The notes beneath the pieces were generated by a model that was given only the letters and a program-made list of their open reading frames with translations, was not told the DNA's origin and ran no database searches. Below, piece after piece: positions 1-11,839 of a stretch of 64,000 nt of DNA (position 1 is the stretch's first letter; each line of letters begins with the position of its first letter). The translations under genes were made by a program, and so were the position numbers. This stretch comes from Epiperipatus broadwayi. Taxonomy: Eukaryota > Onychophora > Udeonychophora > Euonychophora > Peripatidae. Location of the stretch: positions 3,006,452-3,070,451 of the forward strand of contig JAQFVV010000036.1 in assembly GCA_028023455.1 (NCBI GenBank), written 5' to 3'.

Positions 1-1680
1 CTAATACTAAATAAAATGTTTAAACAAAAATTAAAAAAAAAAACAGTTCATCAACAAACTAATCAGCCCAAATTAAATAAAATTCTATTAAATTCAATTT
101 CAGCCTGTAGCACTGGAATGTGCAGGGGCAGGGAAATGATGGTTTTACCAATCTGAAGGATCATCCAAAAGATGCATTACTCTGATCAAACCAAGCTTAC
201 AATTTGTCTCATAGCTCTACATGAACAGAACTGTTCTATAATGCTGTAAATTTGGCCACATAAATGGCATATTTGTGTTTTTGCACAGAAACAGTGCTGC
301 CAAGTGATGTACAGTGGCTATTTAACAAGTACCCAAATAATATTAAACAAATGGATTCTTTATCTTTCATATGACAAAAATAGTACAAAAGAATATCAAG
401 AATGCATTTAATCTCTGGGTAAATGTATTGGAATAACAGTTTGTTTCATTCCAGTTCCAACATACATTTGCATTTGACTTCATAAACAACCAATATTAAT
501 ACAGTTGAGCAATAACAGATTTCTAGGATGTAGCATCATATAAATTTTACTTTGTTTTAATTATTTTATCAATATGCTTTTCTTATTGGTTCATTATTGT
601 AAGTATTTATTTGTAAAATATATTCTTTAACACATATCAATAATGTTTAGTAAAGTGACTAAATAGTAATCGAAAAACTGCCAAAAATATTTTTGCCATG
701 GAATGCCAAAAATATTTTTGCCATGGCATTGTAATTATTCATTGAGTTTACTTTGTGCTGGTATTTTCCCAACATAGAAGACTTAAGAGGCCATCGTTAA
801 TACAAGCCAATTATTTTTCTGCTTAGTATTTATAAACCAATATAGTAAAAATGATTAATAGAGATATTTCTTTTCTTACATACTCATTACACATAAAAAA
901 CAAATTATGGAGCTCTTTATCAACATTCTGATAAGTACATTATATTTCTGTAATTATTATTATCAACATCTTCAATATTTTATTGCTAATTCAAATATAA
1001 AGCAGTATTAGTATAAATTCGAAAGCTGAAAACCCTGAATTGAAGCTCCACCAATCACATGTGATGTTCAAATATCACACAATCTCACATCATTTTATCT
1101 GATTTTTTGTCTAATAAAAATTCTGGTTCCATCTTCTTTTTTCAACATTCACAATAAAATTAGTCTTTATAAAAAATATTCATTCCTTCAGCAGTTTTGT
1201 ATGATATATTACAAAGAACAAATGCCATGTATTATATTATAAATCTTTTTTTTTTAATTTGAGCGTATTTTATTTGGCAATAACTTGATTTTCACTTTTT
1301 TCTTCAATGAACCCTTTATCAAATACTTCAAAATTGTTTTGAATTTCTTTAATAAAAACTTTTTTGAGTTCCAAGTATTTCTAATTAAATTAATTTTCAT
1401 TAACCTTTTTCTGAGTTTCTATTTTGTTTTTCTTTCCATAATATGTCAGATTTACATTAGTATAGAACTTAGTCACTTTGAGCTTTCATGTTATGATAAT
1501 TTCTCTGCTCTACCTGTCACAATGAGATTGTGTGTTTATGCAACCATATTTTTCTTCTTTAATCATATACAAACAATTACAAATCTAAATTTTTGTGTTC
1601 TAAATTTTTATTCACTAATTATTTATCTCTATTTTCTTCATTCTTCTGGAGTTAAAAAACTTCTGTTAATAATGATTAGA
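1..1680. other. AT-rich non-coding DNA
   Basis: I see no supportable gene here. A slightly less AT-rich patch at about 100-330 follows a splice-acceptor-like TTTCAG, but the three frames after it stop within 1 to 24 codons and none shows a recognisable domain. The only clear structure is the short tandem repeat at 679-728, listed separately. Confidence 0.6.
679..728. repeat. 25-bp tandem repeat, two copies
   Basis: Two adjacent copies of a 25-bp unit, TGCCAAAAATATTTTTGCCA plus about five bases. Each unit contains the 14-bp palindrome CAAAAATATTTTTG, so the pair can form small hairpins. The copies differ only in their last two bases. No coding or regulatory role can be assigned. Confidence 0.85.
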
Positions 1681-1689
1681 AAGATGATG

Positions 1690-1690
1690 A

Positions 1691-1780
<90 letters not shown>

Positions 1781-1906
1781 CATCATCATCATCAACATCA
1801 TCATCATCATTATTATTATTAATATTATTATTGTTGTTATTATTATTATTATCATCATCATTATTATTATCATTATTGTTGTTGTTGTTGTTGTTGTTAT
1901 TATTAT
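1690..1906. repeat. (ATT)n compound microsatellite with ATC and GTT interruptions
   Basis: About 215 bp of trinucleotide repeat: a long uninterrupted ATT run, then blocks of ATC, ATT and GTT. Apparent ORFs across it encode runs of leucine on one strand and asparagine or isoleucine on the other; these are translations of the repeat and not proteins. The array ends about 80 bp before the gypsy-type pol remnant begins. Confidence 0.95.
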
Positions 1907-1985
1907 GTTGCAAAATAGAACTTTATTGCATTAAAAAGTTTTTACATTGAGTACACTGTTTTTTCATAATTTCACATTGATTACA

Positions 1986-3599
1986 TTTTTCAAGCAAAAA
2001 CTGACAGGTTACTCAATGGACTAGTGGGAGTAATCCCATATTTTGATTATATCCTAATTACCAATAACACTGAAAAAAGAGAGAGAGAGAGAGAATGTTA
2101 CACAAGTGTGCAGTAGACTTGAGGTTTTTGGAGTGATACTAAATGCTGAAAACGCATATGGAATACCAGAAAACTTAAGTTTTTGGGACATATATCACAA
2201 GATAGAAAAGCCCCTGTACTGGACAATATTAGAGCAGTAAAGAATACACATAGACCAAAAAATGCAAAACAATTTCAGGTGTTTCTGGGACTGATTAATT
2301 ACTTTTGAGTCCTTTCTTAAATGGTAAGCATATGTGACTCAACCTCTATATAAACTCTTGAAGAAAATATCAAAACTGGGAATGGTCAGCAGACCAAATG
2401 GATGCATTTGTGAAAACAAAATTCCTATTAAAATCAGAAAAGTTGCTAATTCACTATGACAGTAAATTGGAGATAGTACTGACAATGGATGCATCAGAGT
2501 ATGGAATGAGAGCCACATATGAGGGAGAGAGACCAATAGCATATGCATCATGAACTTTAACCAATGCGGAAAGAAACTACAGTCAACTCAACAAGAAATC
2601 CCTAGCCACAGTTTTTGAAATTAAAATATTCCATCAATATGGATATGGCAGACAATTTACAGTCATAACTGATCACAAAACACTGCTTTCAGCTTATGAC
2701 TACTACCTAAATTATAAGGGGGTAGTTTGATACAACATGAAATATTTGCAATACAAGAATATCCAGAAGCTCTCATCACAGATAACAGTTCCAGTTTTAC
2801 TTCAGGATACTTTAGAGACCAGCGGCATTAAACACATATACTTGCCACCATACCACCCCAAAAGTAACGGATTAGCCAAAAATGCAGTAAACCAACTTAA
2901 ACTTGCACTGAAAAATGAAAAGTCAACAAAAATGCAAGAAACCCTGCACTGTATATTATTATGCCAACACTCTACACCAACATCAGTGAGTGGAAAGTCT
3001 CCAACTGAACTATTATTTATACAGGGGTTAAGGACAGAACTGACCCTGCTACTGCCAAAAAACATATATACAGAGGCTGAAACAGAGCATAAAACATTCA
3101 TAGTGGGAGAAAAGGTGTGGATCAGAGATATTCTATATAAAATATGGACAAAGGGAGAAATTGTCAACTAACATCCAAATTTATAACAACGGTGAAAACA
3201 GAGGATGATGTAGTATACAAGCAACACATCAATCACATATGCCACTGCAGTCCTCCAAGCTGGAATAACAATAACCCCTGCAGAAGTAGAATGGTCAAAC
3301 TGACAGAGACAAAAGCAGAGATAGACAAACTGCAACCTGGACAAGATACTCAACAGGAACAAGTTGTAGATGATCATACACTACAAAGGTAAGATATACA
3401 AGCAGAAGTGGAAAACAAGGAGAGCTGTAAAGAAAGATCACCAAAACATCAAGGACAGAAACAGTCACCCAAATTCTTAAAGAACTATGTCTGTTAAATG
3501 AGGAAGGAGAATATTTTGTACACTATTCCAAATTACATGTATATATACAAAAAATGTATTTTTTTTCATGGGTACTGGTTCTGTGTATTGGGGGAAAAG
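1986..3599 (+). pseudogene. pol: Ty3/gypsy retrotransposon pol remnant (RT, RNase H, integrase)
   Basis: This is a decayed pol of a Ty3/gypsy LTR retrotransposon, on the + strand in several frames. From about 1988 the palm end of reverse transcriptase is readable, with YFDY at 2039-2050 where the family has Y-x-DD. FLGHISQD and NYF follow at 2178-2307. The RNase H domain has its first acidic residue in MDAS (2488) and the conserved ITDHK near 2668. The integrase core then appears with ITDNSSSFTS (2775-2804), a frame change, and YLPPYHPKSNG; the catalytic glutamate position is lysine (2878-2880). The end of integrase crosses another frameshift at 3144-3171. Integrase zinc finger and first catalytic Asp are absent between about 2730 and 2745, an internal deletion. 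It cannot encode an active enzyme. The overall pattern resembles the K02A2.6-like group; the clade is my inference. Confidence 0.9.
3589..3599 (+). other. Polypurine tract of the gypsy remnant
   Basis: TTGGGGGAAAAG directly precedes TGTAATGTACTAG. A purine run just upstream of a TG dinucleotide is the plus-strand primer site expected at the 3' end of an LTR retrotransposon, and it lies in the right order after the integrase remnant. Confidence 0.65.
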
Positions 3600-3890
3600 T
3601 GTAATGTACTAGTGATACTATTGGCTGATTACAATTACATATAAATAATACTTACATCGAACAAAGGTGGTGTGCAGATAGAGTTAGCAGTAGATAAATA
3701 TATGGTAATATTGTAGACAAAGTATTCAGTAACATTATTCCCATTTATAATAATAATTATTTGCTAGAGATTCTTTATAATATTATGCCTATATATAAGA
3801 ATATTAATTGCTGGAGTATCCATTGTAACTCACATTTGATTTGAATCTTATTAGTAATTCCTACTCACATATTAACAACTGGGCTCACTG
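3600..3890 (+). mobile_element. Probable 3' LTR of the gypsy remnant (right edge uncertain)
   Basis: The stretch starts with TGTAATGTACTAG immediately after the polypurine tract. The 5' LTR is not in the window, so the end cannot be fixed by comparison; I place it near TATTAACA at about 3885 only because LTRs usually end in CA. No target-site duplication was found. Confidence 0.45.
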
Positions 3891-4204
3891 GAATATTAAC
3901 TTGAATATTTCTACCAAGAACTATTAGCTAGGTTTATGTACTGCTTGCATGGAGTATTACAAACATTATATAATATTGAGCCAGTCTAACAATTATTTGA
4001 TAAATTGATTAACCTCACTGTTAAACAAAACACTTTCAATACAATCACTTCCTGCTCATGGATATCAAAATTATAACATTTACATCTTAATTAAAAACAC
4101 ATTTAAAAGGCCTATTGTTTATTTATTCAAATGTTATTAACTTTCTAGGACATTTTAAATGTTATTTATCTTCTCCAATCATAATCTTGATAACTATGAC
4201 TAGA

Positions 4205-4632
4205 TTATTAAAGTGTCCTGTACATGAGGGATCAAAGTGACTTATGGTCAACATGGGTAGGATGAGAAGGTTTCCACTAATGTGGTCTTTGAGCATTCCA
4301 TCATTCAGATTTTTCAATGAAATGGATGGCTGAAGAGTTATGAAGTGGAGTGGATTGAAGCCTTTCCATTAAAGTATGAAGATTGGCTATCTTAATATAA
4401 GCTGAGCTTTGATTGTATATATGTGTGGAAATGATAATCTGGACCAACTGATGAGTGCTGGTTTAGTACAAAATACATATACTTGTGATTATTTATCTTT
4501 TTTGACATGTGTGTGATCAAGAATATCAGCAGTATGAGATAGCAAGAATAGTTGAGGGTCGTGTAAAAGTCTAAGTTCAAACCCCTATATATTACATATT
4601 GGAGTGCAGGTATGAAAAAGCCTGTACTGTAG
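4205..4632 (+). repeat. Family A interspersed repeat, near full-length
   Basis: This copy aligns by eye with 16725-16998, 17036-17470 and 46375-46680. Landmarks in order are TCCTGTACATGAGGG, GAGCATTCCATCATT, CCATTAAAGTATGAAGATTGG, GATAATCTGGACCAACTGAT, a GAAAGTCT-like block, GTTCAAACCCC, and AAGCCTGTA at the 3' end. GTTCAAACCCC resembles a tRNA gene B box (GGTTCGANTCC), so the family may carry a tRNA-related Pol III part, but I cannot draw a tRNA fold. Not recognised as a named element. Confidence 0.8.
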
Positions 4633-4639
4633 AAAAAAA

Positions 4640-7600
4640 AAATATTAAAGTGTTGAAAGTATATTGGCTTTACTAAAATAAATATTAAATTACGTATATA
4701 TTATGATATAGTATTTTTTTTTACATTATATATATATATATATTAATGGCAGAGATATAATGTGTGTGTGAATAATTGCGGCTATTTTTTTATTTATGGT
4801 TTATACTTTTAGCTAAACAATTTAGGTAACCAATTAGATATAAATCCAGCAAAACAAAGGGCAGAATAAAAACGCAGAAAGCAAAACTATGTAAGTAATG
4901 AAAAGCTATAGCATAGAAAAATATATCTTAAAGACAAAAACATAAAAGGGATTGTAAAATGTACTAAATATAAAAATCTAAGCGCAAAAATATATATTTA
5001 GAAATATGGCTTAAAAGATAAATAAATACTGTATATGAAAAAAAAAAAAAAGAGAAACAAAAAGTAATTTGGTTCACGTAGAAATTGCCATTAGCCAGTT
5101 TTTAATATGAAACAGATTTCAACTTCTTGAAACACCTCATTTAATATCTGAAAAATGAATACTATAAAAATACTTAATATCACTAGAAGGAATATAAAAC
5201 TGTGTGAGTTAAGAAAATAATCAAAATGGAAAAAAAAAATCAGAAAAGTACTGTTTAATTTTTTCAAAAAAAAATTCTACTATTAAAATTTTTATTTAAA
5301 TATTTACATGTAAAATATTGACAAAATCAAAAGTTAAAACTTAATTTCATATTTATACATATATATTAAAGGACACACGCATATATATATATATGAGCGC
5401 TTATTTAGCAGTGAAGTGATAAATACAACTTACTTTACAATATAAATGATAGTACTGAAAAAAGTCATTACTTTTTTTTTTACCTTTTTAAATATTAATA
5501 TGTCAAAACCGATATTTAAAAAAAAAACACTAGTGAATGTTTGCGATTTTAAACTGAAAGAATAATTTTCACTCATTTCAAATTTTTATTCCTACCGATA
5601 GGTGAACTATTTATTTTTTATCTTTATTATAGCAGATTAATTAAAAAATATGATTATATGACCTCATAACTTTTAAATAATTACTTCTCATTATTTTGTG
5701 GATTAGTATTTTAGTACTTTCAATAAGTGCAGTAAGAGTTTATTCATGTGCGAAAGAAGGCAAATTTAAAGATTTAAATAAATATCAGTCAAATGCAAAG
5801 CTGGTTAGAGGTTTGGCAATATCCACATTATATTATTAGAGGTTGTATAATCACATAATGAACTGCACTTATTAAGAAATAATTTTCCTTATGTAATATT
5901 ATAACACAAATACTTCACACACAGAAATGGTGCACTAGGATTTTAATATTTAATACTACATTCGTACAAATACTTAACTTATATACAAACACGCACATAT
6001 GTAAATACTGATATTTTATGGGATTTCTCCTTGTATTTTTTTTAAATAAATTACAACTATGATGTAGCCAAGCAATCAATAAAAATTGACATTGGAAACT
6101 GAAATCAGATTACTTAGTAATAGTAGTTGTCTGATTCATTTTAAGTTTGTTAATCTAAAATTTGTAAATATTTACATTTAAAAGTTCAAAAATCTTCTAA
6201 TATATATATATATAACTATATTTTATGCATATATAATCGGAAAATTTCATTATTGTACTAGAATCTTACTCTTATGTATATTGTGAAACAAAACATTATA
6301 TTCTGATAAAAGTTGTAAAACTGGATAAAAATAAATGGTTTTCAGATACTAACAACAATATCACTTGCATTGGTTCATCTGAAAGGTGTATATTTTCAGC
6401 AGCAAGTAAGGAAATACAAAAAAAAAAAAAAAACAATAATATAAATCGTAAATATATAATCACTTGAAAAAGAGATCACAAAATGTAAAAAAAATGTGTG
6501 TTCAGAAAAATAAAAATTATGAGATATTTCAATTTTAATGTGTTGTCAGAGTATTTAAAAAGCAAAGATTTATTTTCTGAGTAATATAAATAAAAATATA
6601 AAAACAAATTTGTATATATTTTTTCCAGAAAAAATACTTTGTTTATAAATTTATTAGTGCTTCAGATAAAACAAGATAGGGAACAAAGGTATATATAGAT
6701 GATAACACAAAAGTAGAAACAATTGGAGTTATTTTGTATGGACAAGCTTACAAAAAAATGGACTGACATATGGAATGAAAATGATTGATTTATATTCTAT
6801 ATTTAAAAAGAAAATATCTCAAGTAATATACTGATAACTGCATATGCATGCTATGCCCAAATACAGAATTTGAATGTGAGTCATGTGAATTTTGAATATA
6901 ATTTAAGCCACAAAACAGGCTCAGAATTTTTCTTTTAAATAGTAGGCTGTAGTCAACCTAGTTCACCATTCAGTAGCATTCTGTAAAGGTAACTGTTCTT
7001 ATCTAGAAGATAAGAATACTAAGATAATCTGGGTTGGTCTAATGAGTTCCAATATGCTAATTCCAAAAACAAAATTTTTAATATGATGAATTTTTTATTA
7101 CTTGTTGAGGGAGAGGTCATAATACATGATTAAAGAGAATTTAATATAGAACCGTAATGATTGTTAATCTAAACCATTTTAGAAAAGTGTGTATTCTTTA
7201 ATTCATGTGATTAAAATAAAATGGAAAGTCAAAAAAGGAGGGAATATTTTTAAAAAAATTATTGTTTTGATATTTTTTTAATTACTTGAAGGCCTATGTT
7301 TGATTTTATGGTGCAAACTGCAGAAGTATCTATGAAAACTAAAAACTCTAGAATACAAGCTATAATGAAAATAAAAGTTGGTGATATAAGTAGCTAGATT
7401 TCAAAAAAGGAATTAATTCTGGTTGTATTCTATCTCACATTTATTTCATCTGAAATTAAAGAATATATTCTCTGATACGTACAACTGCAAAAGAGATAAA
7501 ATGACTTCAGAATCTGCATCAGCAATCATTTATTAAAGAGTCTGACCATTTTAACTCTTAACCTCTTTGTGTTTATGTCTGCACAATGCGGGCAATGATT

Positions 7601-8010
7601 TTCAAATTATAAACATCCAGGTTGATGTTAAAATTAACAGAAATCTCCACAGGCTATGCATGCATCTTTTACATCTTTGTTTCCTTCTTTCTCTCTACTT
7701 TCCAGAAAGGTAAATTTGATTTTTCTATGATAAAAAATAAAAATTTTATGATAATTTTTGTGATCAAGTAGATTGAATTTTTTTGACTTTCTCTCATTTT
7801 TTTCATAATACTGGAGAACATTTCAGAGTGAAAAATATATTGGTAAAAAGTTTTACTTTTTCTGTTGTATTTCGAAGACAACATTATGGGGCCTAATGAT
7901 AAGTATTTTTATTTTTCTATATTGTTTTAATTATTATTTTAGTATATGTTTTTTAATTATTATTCTATTATATATTTATTATTATTGTTTTTTTATATAT
8001 ATTTGATTAA
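4640..8010. other. AT-rich non-coding DNA
   Basis: No gene, no recognised repeat and no RNA gene was seen. There are short poly(A) and poly(T) runs and small (TA)n tracts at 4727-4742, 5379-5392 and 6201-6212. A minus-strand frame of 71 codons at 7669-7884 is lysine/isoleucine-rich and matches no domain I know. Confidence 0.6.
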
Positions 8011-8017
8011 AAAAACC

Positions 8018-8250
8018 AAAAAATTACTATTGAAACTAACATAAAAAAATAGATCATGATTATTTGCATTTTTTTCTATAATGTGAGCTTGGGTGGAGAA
8101 TTTGAATTAATTACTACGAGACAAAAATAAATATATTTTGGAAATATACTGACCTGATTTAGATTTTTCTATAATTTTTGTCTGCATTTTAATAATAGTA
8201 AAAATAAGCAAATGCTAAAAGTAATGATTTTGATAGTATATAAATGTAGG
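8018..8250 (+). repeat. Left copy of a ~245-bp direct repeat
   Basis: It aligns with 10181-10432. Shared blocks in the same order include GAAACTAACATAAAAAAA, TTTGAATTAATT, GACCTGA, CTGCATTTTAATAATAGTA and AAATGCTAAAAGTAATGATT. Divergence is moderate, with several small indels, so the duplication is old. The pair brackets the C-rich tandem array. Confidence 0.85.
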
Positions 8251-8289
8251 CTGATTGTAGACTATTGCATATTTTTAATTATTATTTTA

Positions 8290-8362
8290 TTTGGTAATAG
8301 TATGAATACTGAACCCCACTGCTTGATGGCATCGTTTTTCACAAAACGCACATCAATATACC
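8290..8362. repeat. Short segment present inverted at 10082-10160
   Basis: TAGTATGAATACTGAACCC, then CTTGATGGCA and TTTTTCACAAAACGCACAT, are matched by the reverse complement of 10082-10145. The segment is therefore an inverted counterpart within the same repeat block that carries the direct repeats. Confidence 0.7.
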
Positions 8363-8790
8363 ACTTTAGCAGCCTTAATTTATGGCTGACAATATAATAG
8401 GTGTTTTTGAGCCATAACAGGCTGCCTGAGGGTGATATATTCTATGATTACATAATGAAATCCTATGCCCATTGCATTGTGACAGTATTTATCAAGTGAG
8501 CACTCTTGAACTCTCACTATGGTCTGATTTAATGGTAGTTGTATTTGAAAGAGACGAAAATCTGCAAAAATTCATTGTTGGAAATTTTTTAGAAAGCGTA
8601 GTGGAATTAGTATTTCATATTAAGAATTGTCATGTCATCACACACACTTCCCTATGCTTCTGAACTGAACACAACTTGAAAAAGTTATTCTTTTCAGAAG
8701 AGTTGTTTCCGTTTTTGCATGCAAATGCCTGTTTACATGTGAATCCATGTGAGAACTGTAAAGGAAGTTGGTTTGAGAGCTCTAAAATCC

Positions 8791-8888
8791 TGTTACTTAC
8801 AGCTTTGAGGCTTCACTGTTATTTTATTTGCATGTTACTTTTCTTACAGCTTTGAGGCTTCCCTGTTATTTTATTTGCCTGTTACTTT
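8791..8888 (+). repeat. ~45-bp tandem duplication
   Basis: Two copies of a unit containing CTTACAGCTTTGAGGCTTC, then CTGTTATTTTATTTGC and TGTTACTT. The copies differ by one or two bases and a short insertion (TTTT). No ORF crosses it. Confidence 0.85.
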
Positions 8889-9234
8889 TGGCTTTTTTTT
8901 ATACTCCTGAAAATGTTTTTTTTTGTTCCTTGTTTTGGTTCACAACTTGACCAAAGTTTTGTTTATTTTTGATTCAATAAATTATTTTATGGAAGCTGTT
9001 TTTTTTTTGTGGTTGTTCACATGATTAGAAAGTAGGTAGGTAATATTTGATAAGTTTCATTAACAGTTGATTAAACTAGGTAATATTTTATTATACCAAA
9101 ATAAAAAAGAAGTGTTTAAGAGTTTATTCAAAAGGCCCTACCCAAATATATATATATATAAAATAATAATAAAGAACTGCATGGTAACATAATAAAATGT
9201 TCAAAAAGAAAATCCAAAAAGAAGTCGATAATTA

Positions 9235-10075
9235 AAAATCAAAACAAACCTACCCCACCACCACACCTCTCCCCCGGCTTAAAAAAAGTGTTCTTTAAAA
9301 ATGAACTGTTTATGTCTCTTTTAAAATTAAAGGCCCAAAAATTAAGAAAGAACTTTTCACTATCATATAATATAGCTTTCTGTAGCATAAAGATTTGAAA
9401 CAAAAAAATAGAAAATCCTCATGATAAATTAACCAAAAAAAAAAAAGGACGACAATTGAAAATCAAAACAACCCCTCTCCCCTCTACCCTCTAAAAAACC
9501 AAGTGTTGATTTATTCAAAAGTACTGAATTGTTGAAGACTTTCAGCAAATCAAAACATCAAACCCCCCCCCCCCAAAGAAGATAATCTCAAAGCAAACAA
9601 CCAAACCCCTCCCCCCACCATCTAAAAACAGCAAAGTGTTTGTTACCGTATTTTTGTGTAAACAAACCGACGGTGCATTAATCGATAATTTCAAAGCAAA
9701 CCAAAACCCCTATCACCATCTGAAAACAAAGTATTTGTTTCTTAAAAAAACGAACCAAAAAAAAATATAAAATCGGGTGAAAAAAAAAAACGTTGGTTTA
9801 CCATAAGTAATATTATGTAAAGAAACTGACAGACAGTTAGTTGATAATTTAAAAACAAACCAACACCCCTAGGCCATCTAAAAACAAAGTATTTGTTTAT
9901 TAAAAAATGAAAAAAAACCCAGGTGGAATAAAAAAAATGTTGGTGGTTTACCATAATATTATGTAAACCAAACAGACGGGCCGACAACAAAAAAAAAAAT
10001 AGAAACCGGTTGAAAAAAAAACAAAAGAAATATTTTACTGTAATATTATGTAAACAAACAGACAGCTTGTGAATC
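9235..10075. repeat. Degenerate C-rich tandem repeat array
   Basis: Repeated units of roughly 100-190 bp carry the block AAACAAACC + ACACCCCT or similar C runs, CCATCTAAAAACAAAGT, GTATTTGTT, a poly(A)-rich stretch, GGTTTACC, ATAATATTATGTAAA and AACAGACGG. Unit length varies and many units are partial. C runs (up to about 11 C at 9565-9576) sit on the + strand in otherwise AT DNA. A 154-codon minus-strand frame at 9742-10206 is a translation of this array (Phe-rich) and I do not treat it as a gene. Confidence 0.75.
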
Positions 10076-10180
10076 AGTATATTTATGTGCACTGGGTGAA
10101 AAAAAGTGCCATCAAAGTGGTAGGGTTCAATATTCATACTACTACCTAGATTCACAATAAATATTTGATAAAAAATATAA

Positions 10181-10432
10181 GAAAAAATTACTTTTGAAAC
10201 TAACATAAAAAAAGCTCATGATTGTGTACATTTATATCATGAATTATCTGCATTTTTTGATATGATGTAAATTTGAGTGAATATTTGAATTAATTGATAT
10301 GAGACAAAGATGAACATATTTTGAAAATATAATGACCTGACTTAGACTTTTTCTATAATTTCTTGTCTGCATTTTAATAATAGTAAAAAATATACAAATG
10401 CTAAAAGTAATGATTTCAACAGTATATATATA
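10181..10432 (+). repeat. Right copy of the ~245-bp direct repeat
   Basis: Partner of 8018-8250, offset by about 2.17 kb in the same orientation. The array at 9235-10075 lies between them, so the whole 8.0-10.4 kb block could be one composite repeat or a transposon flanked by long direct repeats. Confidence 0.85.
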
Positions 10433-10439
10433 AACTACA

Positions 10440-11420
10440 AACTTATGTACCTCAAGCTTAACTCTATGATGAATTTAGTATTTCATTCACTTTTTATTTT
10501 ATTTTATTATTTTGTATATAGTGACTATTTTGGTAGTACTTTTTAATAAATTTCAAACTGTATTGAAGTTCTTTATTATAATATTCAAATTATACTAATT
10601 ATTGATCAATATTAACTACTTGTTATAAGGGATAATACTAGGAATGACTTATACATTGCAAATCCCTGTATGGAAATACATTTTGAAGGGCTACTGAGAA
10701 AACTGAAAGGTACTTTATTCTATGAAGTTTTCAAGTGATGGATTACTTTAGATAAGTGTTATTATATACTAATTTTTTAGAAATTTTATGATGAATCCAA
10801 CTAACCTACTAACAAAAATATAATTTTAAGTTGTATGTATGATAATTTAGGCTTTGTGAAGTAATATGAAAACAATTATTAGATATATTAACTTTTATTC
10901 TTTTTTTAATTACTTTGAATATCAATGACTATATTTTGTCCAGTTTAATTACATTCTTTGGTGTTTAATTTTTAAAACAATATTTATTATGTGATTTTTT
11001 TATTAATAAAACTTAAAGTTATGATAAAATTTGCAGCTTAGCATAATTTTTTTAAATATTCAATATGGCTGCTTGAAAGTGAAAAGGTTAACTTATTAGC
11101 AGAGAAACTATCTGACAACAAACAAAAGATAAACTTTTTGGGCCATTTACAATTACTTATAATCTTTCTTTTTATAAATTTGGTCCAACATGTGAACAAC
11201 TTTTAAAATAAAAATACAAATGTGAAACATTTGTGACTGTTAAAAATAAAACATAACGATTACTCACAAATGTAATATATTTATGAAATGTATAAAATTA
11301 TATATTCTTGCATATCATCATCCATTCCCAGTACATTTATATAATCCGTAATTTTTTGTGATTATAATAGTGATAAATTATAACTCTACACTAACACACC
11401 CTAATATTATATATATATAT
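10440..11420. other. AT-rich non-coding DNA
   Basis: No gene or recognised repeat seen. Only short AT tracts, the largest at 11407-11422. Confidence 0.6.
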
Positions 11421-11424
11421 ATTT

Positions 11425-11695
11425 GAGTTGGATAGCTGGGTTTGAAGACATGTAGATGTTTGAAATTTTCAGATTTTCCACTCAATAGATAACTTTTAGC
11501 TAAGTGCTTGGCTTTGGGTTGGTATTTTTAGATCTAGTGTCTGAACCTACCCTGACACCTCTCTGAGGAGTGCCAAAGCACGAAACCATGGTCAGGGGTT
11601 TGGGGAGGGGTACCTGACAGAGATATTTTAAGTGCTGGCTCTGGCTAAGCATTTATCATAAAGCTTGTAGAAGAATTGGCAATCCTCACTGTTTA
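11425..11695 (+). repeat. Family C interspersed repeat
   Basis: It shares a long block with the reverse complement of 31930-32060: CTGAGGAGTG, AAACCATGGTCAG, GTACCTGACAGAGATATTTTA, TGGCTCTGGCTAAGCATTT, AAAGCTTGT and GAATTGGCAATC. It is less AT-rich than its surroundings and has no ORF. I do not recognise the element. Here it exists as a single arm, unlike the foldback form at 31.9-32.1 kb. Confidence 0.8.
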
Positions 11696-11699
11696 TATA

Positions 11700-11835
11700 T
11701 ATATATTCTAACCCTGTCCTCGTGTGCAGTTCCACTACACCTCTGGCCAATCATGTTGAGAGCCACCATCTGCCCTTTTCTAACACATCAGGCCAATCTA
11801 ACCGCCCCGTTCCCGCATCTCCACTACCCCCAAAT
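11700..11835 (-). promoter_or_regulatory. GC-richer patch with CCAAT and GC-box-like motifs
   Basis: About 135 bp of near 50% GC in AT-rich DNA. Read on the minus strand it has GGGGCGG and two ATTGGCC sites; on the + strand these are GGCCAAT twice, about 40 bp apart. Paired CCAAT boxes plus a GC box are typical of eukaryotic promoters, but no TATA box, start site or gene can be tied to it, and it could equally be part of a repeat. Confidence 0.2.
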
Positions 11836-11839
11836 AAAT

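Noticed and set aside
100-330. Terminal coding exon after a TTTCAG acceptor
   Set aside because: All frames stop early and no domain or downstream polyadenylation context supports it.
1285-1950. 221-codon + ORF and overlapping minus-strand ORFs
   Set aside because: Most of the length is the (ATT)n microsatellite; the rest is hydrophobic AT-rich translation with no domain.
2339-3377. Minus-strand ORFs at 2339-2551, 2802-3167 and 3168-3377
   Set aside because: They are antisense shadows of the gypsy pol remnant, whose + strand motifs are clear.
9742-10206. 154-codon Phe-rich minus-strand ORF
   Set aside because: It runs over the degenerate tandem array, and its composition follows from poly(A)-rich units.
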